Shown: positions 14,449 through 19,314 of the stretch, piece after piece
Layout of the letters: the number at the start of each line of letters is the position of its first letter
Position numbering within the stretch: position 1 is the stretch's first letter
From: Bacteroides_E sp964583185
GTDB lineage: Bacteria; Bacteroidota; Bacteroidia; Bacteroidales; Bacteroidaceae
NCBI GenBank assembly: GCA_964583185.1
Contig: CAZOVL010000052.1
Span: 1-19,314, forward strand
DNA: 19,314 nt
Direction: 5' to 3'
The notes under the pieces: generated by a model
The model's database searches: none
What the model was told of the DNA's origin: nothing
Seen by the model: only the letters and a program-made list of their open reading frames with translations
Program-made: the position numbers and the translations under genes

Positions 14449-17400
14449 ATGAAGATTAAAATTTTTTTGTTCTTGTTCCTTTCATTATTTGCAATGAATA
14501 CTTATTCTGATAATTATAGATTCAAATATTTAGACATAAAAAATGGTTTATCCAATAATTTCATAATGAGTATAGCTCAAGATAAAAAAGGATTTATTTG
14601 GATTGCAACCGAATCAGGCTTAAACCGATTTGATGGAAAAAAATTCAAAAACTATGAAAAAAGTAGAACAAACAGTCTAAACTCAATCAGTGGTAATGCA
14701 TTAAACAGATTATATTATGACAAAAAAGACGATATATTATGGATTGCCACTCAACGTGAAGGATTAAATGCTTTTGATTGTGCAACAGAGCAATTTATTC
14801 ATTATAGACACTCAGAGAATAGAGAATCGATTATTAGTAATGACATTACTCATATTACTAAATCCTCAAACGGAGGCTTATGGATATCTTCCTACTATAG
14901 TGGCATTGATTACTTCGACAAAAAGACCAATTCTTTCAGTCATTATAATACAACAACTATACCCAATTTAATCAGCAATATGACATGGGTTGTAGAAGAG
15001 GACAGTATAAATCGAACATTATTAATTGGGCATGTAAATAATGGATTAAGTGTTATGTCTTTAAAAGATAAAACTGTTAAAAACTTCAAACACAACCCTA
15101 AAGATAAATATAGTATTCCTAACAATACTGTACACTCTATCTGCATTGACTCCAATAACAATATATGGATTGGAACTGAAAATGGTTTAGCTTTCTTTGA
15201 TTCTACAAATGGACTATTTCATACATTCAAGCATAACAAGAAAAATCAAAACTCAATTTCGTCTAATTTTATATATTCAATTAAAGAAATAAAAAATAAA
15301 AAGCTTATCATTTCTACTCAAAGTGGTGGAGTCAACATATTAGATTTGAAGAGGAATCAATTAACCACTCCTGAAAATTTCGTATTCAATAAAATTAATA
15401 ACGAAAACTTTGGGAAAGGGATTAATCATTTATCCATAAAAGATGTATATCAAGATTCTTTTGACAATATCTGGATTGGTACATATGGTGAAGGAATAAA
15501 TGTAATGTATCCATCAATCTTACCATTCAATACCTGGGAATACTCTCCTATCAATGAGAAAAAAGACAGACTCAATCATAAAGTGGCATGGGGTATTTGC
15601 TCGGATTCAAAGGACAACTTATGGATTGGAACTGATGGAGGTGGCATCAATGTCTTTAATAATGGAAGTGTAGAAAAAACATATACCAAAGAAAACAGCA
15701 CACTTGTAGATAATTTTATATTAGCTGCAATCAAAGATTCAAGAGATAATCTATGGTTTGGAACATTCAATAACGGAGTTAGTGTATTTAACATTGAAAC
15801 TAAAAACTTCTCAACAATCAGTTTTAATGATTCAACTAAAAAAGATGTCAGGTGTTTTTACGAAAGCCCCAAAGAACAAATTTATATAGGAACTAATTAT
15901 GGTTTTTACATCTATGACCAACGAACCAAGAAAATAACTAACTACAATAGCGACAACTCAGCAATAAGCGAAAATTTTGTCCGATCAATAGCTGAAGATT
16001 CTTTCGAAAACTTATGGATTGGAACTTTTGGCAGTGGGTTGTTTATACTAGATAAACAACTGAATTTAGTCCAGCATTTTGATACATATAATGGTTTTTT
16101 GTCAAATACTATAAATCATATTTTCAAAGATAGCAAGAATCAAATGTGGATTGCCACAGGAGAAGGATTGGTTTTCTTTCCAAAAGAAGATAAGTCTTCT
16201 ACATACAACATTATTTCAGAAAACGAAGGGCTTATAAATAGCCACATTAGAGCAATTACTGAAGATAATGAAAATAACATTTGGATTAGTACAAATAAAG
16301 GGATTAGTCAGATTACACCAGAAAAAACCATATATAACTACAATGACATTACAGGAATTCCTCTAGGAAATTTCATGAGTGGATCGGTTACCAAAACATC
16401 TGATGGTAGCATCTACTTTGGCTCACAAAATGGAGTATGTTTCTTTCACCCAAAGAAAATACAAATTAATATCCCTATGTCTCCAGTAACAATCACTGAT
16501 ATAATTGTCTACAGCTCTAAAAAAGATGCAAATAGACCCATTAATACTTTTCCTGTTAATGGGAAAATAAATCTTCCCTATAATAACAATACTTTTAGTG
16601 TTTCATTTAACAATCTAAATATTGCTCAGAATTCAATGACTGAATATGCTTATTTATTAAATGACATAAACGATGTTTGGATTAGTACAGGCAGTGAAAA
16701 TTACGTAACTTTTCGCAATCTCCCCCATGGAAAATACACATTAAACATTAAGTCCAGGTTGGCAAATCAAGATTGGGATGAGAATTGGGCTTCATTACGA
16801 ATAGTTATTCATCCTCCACTCTGGTTAACATGGTGGGCTAAAACTCTTTATATTTTATTAATCCTAAGTATTATCTTATTAATTCTTTGGTTTTATAAAA
16901 GAAAACTAGAAGTAGAGTCAACACTTATGTTAGAAAAGAAAAACCATATACAAGAACAGGAGCTAAACAATGAAAGACTTCGTTTTTTCACAAATATCAC
17001 ACACGAATTAAGAACTCCATTAACGCTAATATTGGGACCTCTTGACGACCTCTTTAATGATAAAGAGTTGACAGAAAAACAAAGAAAGAGAATTAGTAAA
17101 ATTAAATCCAGTGGAAATAGACTATATGAACTTATTAATCAAATATTGGAGTTTAGAAAAACAGAAACTGAAAACAGAAAGCTTAAAGTATCCAAAGAAG
17201 ATATATTGAGTTTAATTGGTGAGGTAGGGTTAAAATATAAAGAGTTAAACATAAACAAATCACTAGAAATAAACACTATTATTGAATCTAATGATACCAT
17301 TTTATTTTTTGATGAAGAAGTCATCACTATGGTTTTAGATAATTTAATTTCAAACTCCATTAAACACACCCCCAAAGGCTCAATACAAATTATCGTTAGA

Positions 17401-18531
17401 GATGTAGTTAAAGAGACTTTAAATTACCTTGAAATAGAGGTAAAAGACACAGGAAAAGGAATTCCGGAAGAATATCAGGATAAAATATTTAACCGTTATT
17501 TCCAAGTTGAAACGGATAAAAATATTGCAGGTACAGGCATTGGATTGTCTCTAGTGAAAAATCTGATAGAATTACATCAAGCCCAGATTTCATTTACTAG
17601 TTCTCCAAACCAAGGCTCATCTTTCTTTATACTACTCAATAAAAACAATACTTACCCCTCTGCTATTCATAAAATAGAGATACAATCAAACAATAAAGAA
17701 GAGTCACAAAATGAAGCGTTTACAAATCAAGAAAACGTATCTCTCCAGCAAACCATATTGGTAGTTGAGGATAATGAGGATATTAGAAAATACATCAAAG
17801 AATCTTTATCGGATTATTACACCATTTTAACAACTGACAATGGAGAGAAAGGCTATGAACTCGCAATAGAACATACTCCTGATTTAATCATAAGTGATAT
17901 TATGATGCCAATAATGGATGGAATAGAATTATGTGATAAAATAAAAAAGGATGTAAGAACAAGCCATATCCCTGTAATTCTATTAACAGCAAAAGATAGA
18001 ATTGAAGACAGAGCAAAAGGATACGAAGTTGGTGCAGACTCTTACATAATAAAACCTTTTAATACAAGACTTTTACACAGTAGGATAAGCAATCTTTTTG
18101 AAAACAGAAAAAAAACGGCTGAACTCATCAAAAACAATACAAGTATTAAGAATGAGATAATTAATGAGTCAATTAATAAATTAGATAAAGAGTTCTTAGA
18201 AAAGTTAGAGACTGTTGTTCTAGAAAATATCGAATCTGAAAATTTAGCTGTAGCTACTATAGCTAAGAAAATGAATATGAGCCATTCTACACTATATAGA
18301 AAGGTGAAATCATTAACTGATATGAGTGTGAATGAATACACTAGAAAACTAAAAATGCAAAAAGCCGAACAACTATTATTAGAAGGCAAGTATAACATCT
18401 CCGAAATTTCTTATATGGTAGGCATAAATAGTATTACATATTTTAGACAATGCTTTAAAGATCAGTATGGATTACCCCCATCAGATTATGTGAAGTATAT
18501 TTTAGAAAACAACAAAAAGAAAAATGATTAA
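14449..18531 (+). CDS. Hybrid two-component system regulator (HTCS) with AraC-type DNA-binding domain
   Basis: A 1360-residue single-chain sensor and transcription factor of the type that switches on Bacteroidetes polysaccharide utilisation loci when an oligosaccharide binds in the periplasm. A signal peptide (1-20) is followed by two propellers of Reg_prop repeats (about 25-670, with repeated NIWIGT / LWIGT motifs), a Y_Y_Y domain (about 700-790) and one membrane helix (797-817). The histidine kinase has His852 in THELRTP, the N-box DNLISNS (964-970), G1 DTGKG (1000-1004) and G2 GTGIG (1028-1032). The receiver (about 1101-1215) has Glu1108-Asp1109, phospho-acceptor Asp1150, Thr1180 and Lys1202. 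A C-terminal AraC helix-turn-helix pair (about 1264-1350) ends in GLPPSDY. All catalytic residues are present. The target locus is probably to the right of the window. Which sugar it senses cannot be read from the sequence. Confidence 0.97.
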   Translation: MKIKIFLFLFLSLFAMNTYSDNYRFKYLDIKNGLSNNFIMSIAQDKKGFIWIATESGLNRFDGKKFKNYEKSRTNSLNSISGNALNRLYYDKKDDILWIATQREGLNAFDCATEQFIHYRHSENRESIISNDITHITKSSNGGLWISSYYSGIDYFDKKTNSFSHYNTTTIPNLISNMTWVVEEDSINRTLLIGHVNNGLSVMSLKDKTVKNFKHNPKDKYSIPNNTVHSICIDSNNNIWIGTENGLAFFDSTNGLFHTFKHNKKNQNSISSNFIYSIKEIKNKKLIISTQSGGVNILDLKRNQLTTPENFVFNKINNENFGKGINHLSIKDVYQDSFDNIWIGTYGEGINVMYPSILPFNTWEYSPINEKKDRLNHKVAWGICSDSKDNLWIGTDGGGINVFNNGSVEKTYTKENSTLVDNFILAAIKDSRDNLWFGTFNNGVSVFNIETKNFSTISFNDSTKKDVRCFYESPKEQIYIGTNYGFYIYDQRTKKITNYNSDNSAISENFVRSIAEDSFENLWIGTFGSGLFILDKQLNLVQHFDTYNGFLSNTINHIFKDSKNQMWIATGEGLVFFPKEDKSSTYNIISENEGLINSHIRAITEDNENNIWISTNKGISQITPEKTIYNYNDITGIPLGNFMSGSVTKTSDGSIYFGSQNGVCFFHPKKIQINIPMSPVTITDIIVYSSKKDANRPINTFPVNGKINLPYNNNTFSVSFNNLNIAQNSMTEYAYLLNDINDVWISTGSENYVTFRNLPHGKYTLNIKSRLANQDWDENWASLRIVIHPPLWLTWWAKTLYILLILSIILLILWFYKRKLEVESTLMLEKKNHIQEQELNNERLRFFTNITHELRTPLTLILGPLDDLFNDKELTEKQRKRISKIKSSGNRLYELINQILEFRKTETENRKLKVSKEDILSLIGEVGLKYKELNINKSLEINTIIESNDTILFFDEEVITMVLDNLISNSIKHTPKGSIQIIVRDVVKETLNYLEIEVKDTGKGIPEEYQDKIFNRYFQVETDKNIAGTGIGLSLVKNLIELHQAQISFTSSPNQGSSFFILLNKNNTYPSAIHKIEIQSNNKEESQNEAFTNQENVSLQQTILVVEDNEDIRKYIKESLSDYYTILTTDNGEKGYELAIEHTPDLIISDIMMPIMDGIELCDKIKKDVRTSHIPVILLTAKDRIEDRAKGYEVGADSYIIKPFNTRLLHSRISNLFENRKKTAELIKNNTSIKNEIINESINKLDKEFLEKLETVVLENIESENLAVATIAKKMNMSHSTLYRKVKSLTDMSVNEYTRKLKMQKAEQLLLEGKYNISEISYMVGINSITYFRQCFKDQYGLPPSDYVKYILENNKKKND

Positions 18532-19314
18532 CGATAAATAATGACTATTCATAAAAGTATAATCACATTTTTTAAATGACAAAAAAAATCAAACATCAAT
18601 AAGTAAAGGAATGTATTATGTCTTCTGTCTAAAATATATAAAAGTCACACACTGATTACTAGTTAAAAAAGACACACAGATGTTAATCAATCTATAAAAA
18701 CACAGATGATTCTTTTTTATTTCTAATAAACAAGCTGCATATCACGACAGATAAAAGTAATCAATAATTACAAATAAAACAACGGACACATAAGTCCAAT
18801 AATTAATAAAAATGGAGTAGAACTATAACTTATTTTCTGACAATAATAAGTTAGAAAAAGAACAGCAAATTAAAGTATCACATAAAACTCACATACATTG
18901 CATTTTTAATCAAACTACTTATATCACTAGGAGTAACACCCTTTTGTAGATGAATAAAGAACAAACATTCATTTAATTAATATTCAATTAGAAATTACAC
19001 ACTTCAATAGATTATAATAAATACTATTCAGCAAGGAGTTATACTTTATAAGAAACCTCTAACTAATTATATAATCACACTTTGTTCTAAGTTAATTATT
19101 CTTCTCAAAACCAATATAAAGACAAGCAGCTATTAAAAAAATAATAGATAAAGAAGTTATTTAATACATTTATTTAATCTTCGAAAAATATAATAGAGCA
19201 AAAGCCCAACAAGTAATGCTTTTGAAAGTACATTACCCAATTATACAACAGAAAACATAAAAAAATCACAACAATACTTGGCTATCTAAAAATAAATCAC
19301 CAATATTGTATTAT
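18532..19314. other. Long AT-rich non-coding region after the HTCS gene
   Basis: No coding region, RNA gene or convincing terminator was seen over about 780 bases. The only structure noted is a set of three related 10-mers, ACACACTGAT (18647), ACACACAGAT (18672) and AAACACAGAT (18698), spaced 25 and 26 bases apart. From the usual layout of HTCS loci it is probably the control region and leader of a gene beginning beyond the right edge, but no promoter consensus was found. Confidence 0.4.

Overview
The window looks like chromosomal DNA from an AT-rich member of the Bacteroidota, most likely Bacteroidales. Four things point there: a six-domain hybrid two-component regulator (HTCS) of the type that controls polysaccharide utilisation loci; lipoproteins with an acidic run after the lipid cysteine; promoters of the TTG-N19/20-TAnnTTTG type used by the Bacteroidetes primary sigma factor; and a general lack of Shine-Dalgarno sequences. 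No integrase, transposase, phage gene, insertion sequence or CRISPR array was seen.

Layout. Positions 1-327 hold a promoter firing leftwards out of the window and the leader of a small two-helix membrane protein (328-570, +). A GH43-like lipoprotein (833-1840, +) and a surface-type acidic lipoprotein (2307-2987, +) follow, each with its own terminator. The convergent gap 2988-3459 carries an array of four near-palindromes at an exact 22-base period. A membrane-anchored UDP-sugar 4,6-dehydratase (3460-5370, -) lies divergent to a patatin/POTRA/beta-barrel outer-membrane protein (5607-7907, +). Two tandem tRNA-Arg(ACG) genes (8024-8206, +) sit between a well-matched promoter and a 17-bp terminator hairpin, then a zinc-ribbon PhnA/YjdM protein (8357-8692, -). 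Two ABC exporter half-transporters (9004-12483, +) form an operon that seems to be led by a 13-codon upstream ORF. They converge on replicative helicase dnaB (12500-14050, -). dnaB is divergent from the HTCS regulator (14449-18531, +), which is followed by about 780 bases without a gene.

How the genes work together. There is no single pathway. The ABC pair clearly act together: one subunit has degenerate Walker B and switch residues, the other has an altered signature motif, as expected of a heterodimer with one active ATP site. The HTCS probably controls a glycan-use locus to the right of the window. The dehydratase serves surface polysaccharide or protein glycan synthesis, and the patatin protein and lipoproteins belong to the envelope.

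I found no convincing new multi-gene system. The observations most worth following are the 22-bp phased palindrome array, the A19-U56 tertiary pair and compensatory acceptor change in the twin tRNAs, the ATGA-coupled upstream ORF before the ABC operon, and the inverted repeats at the dnaB and HTCS promoters.
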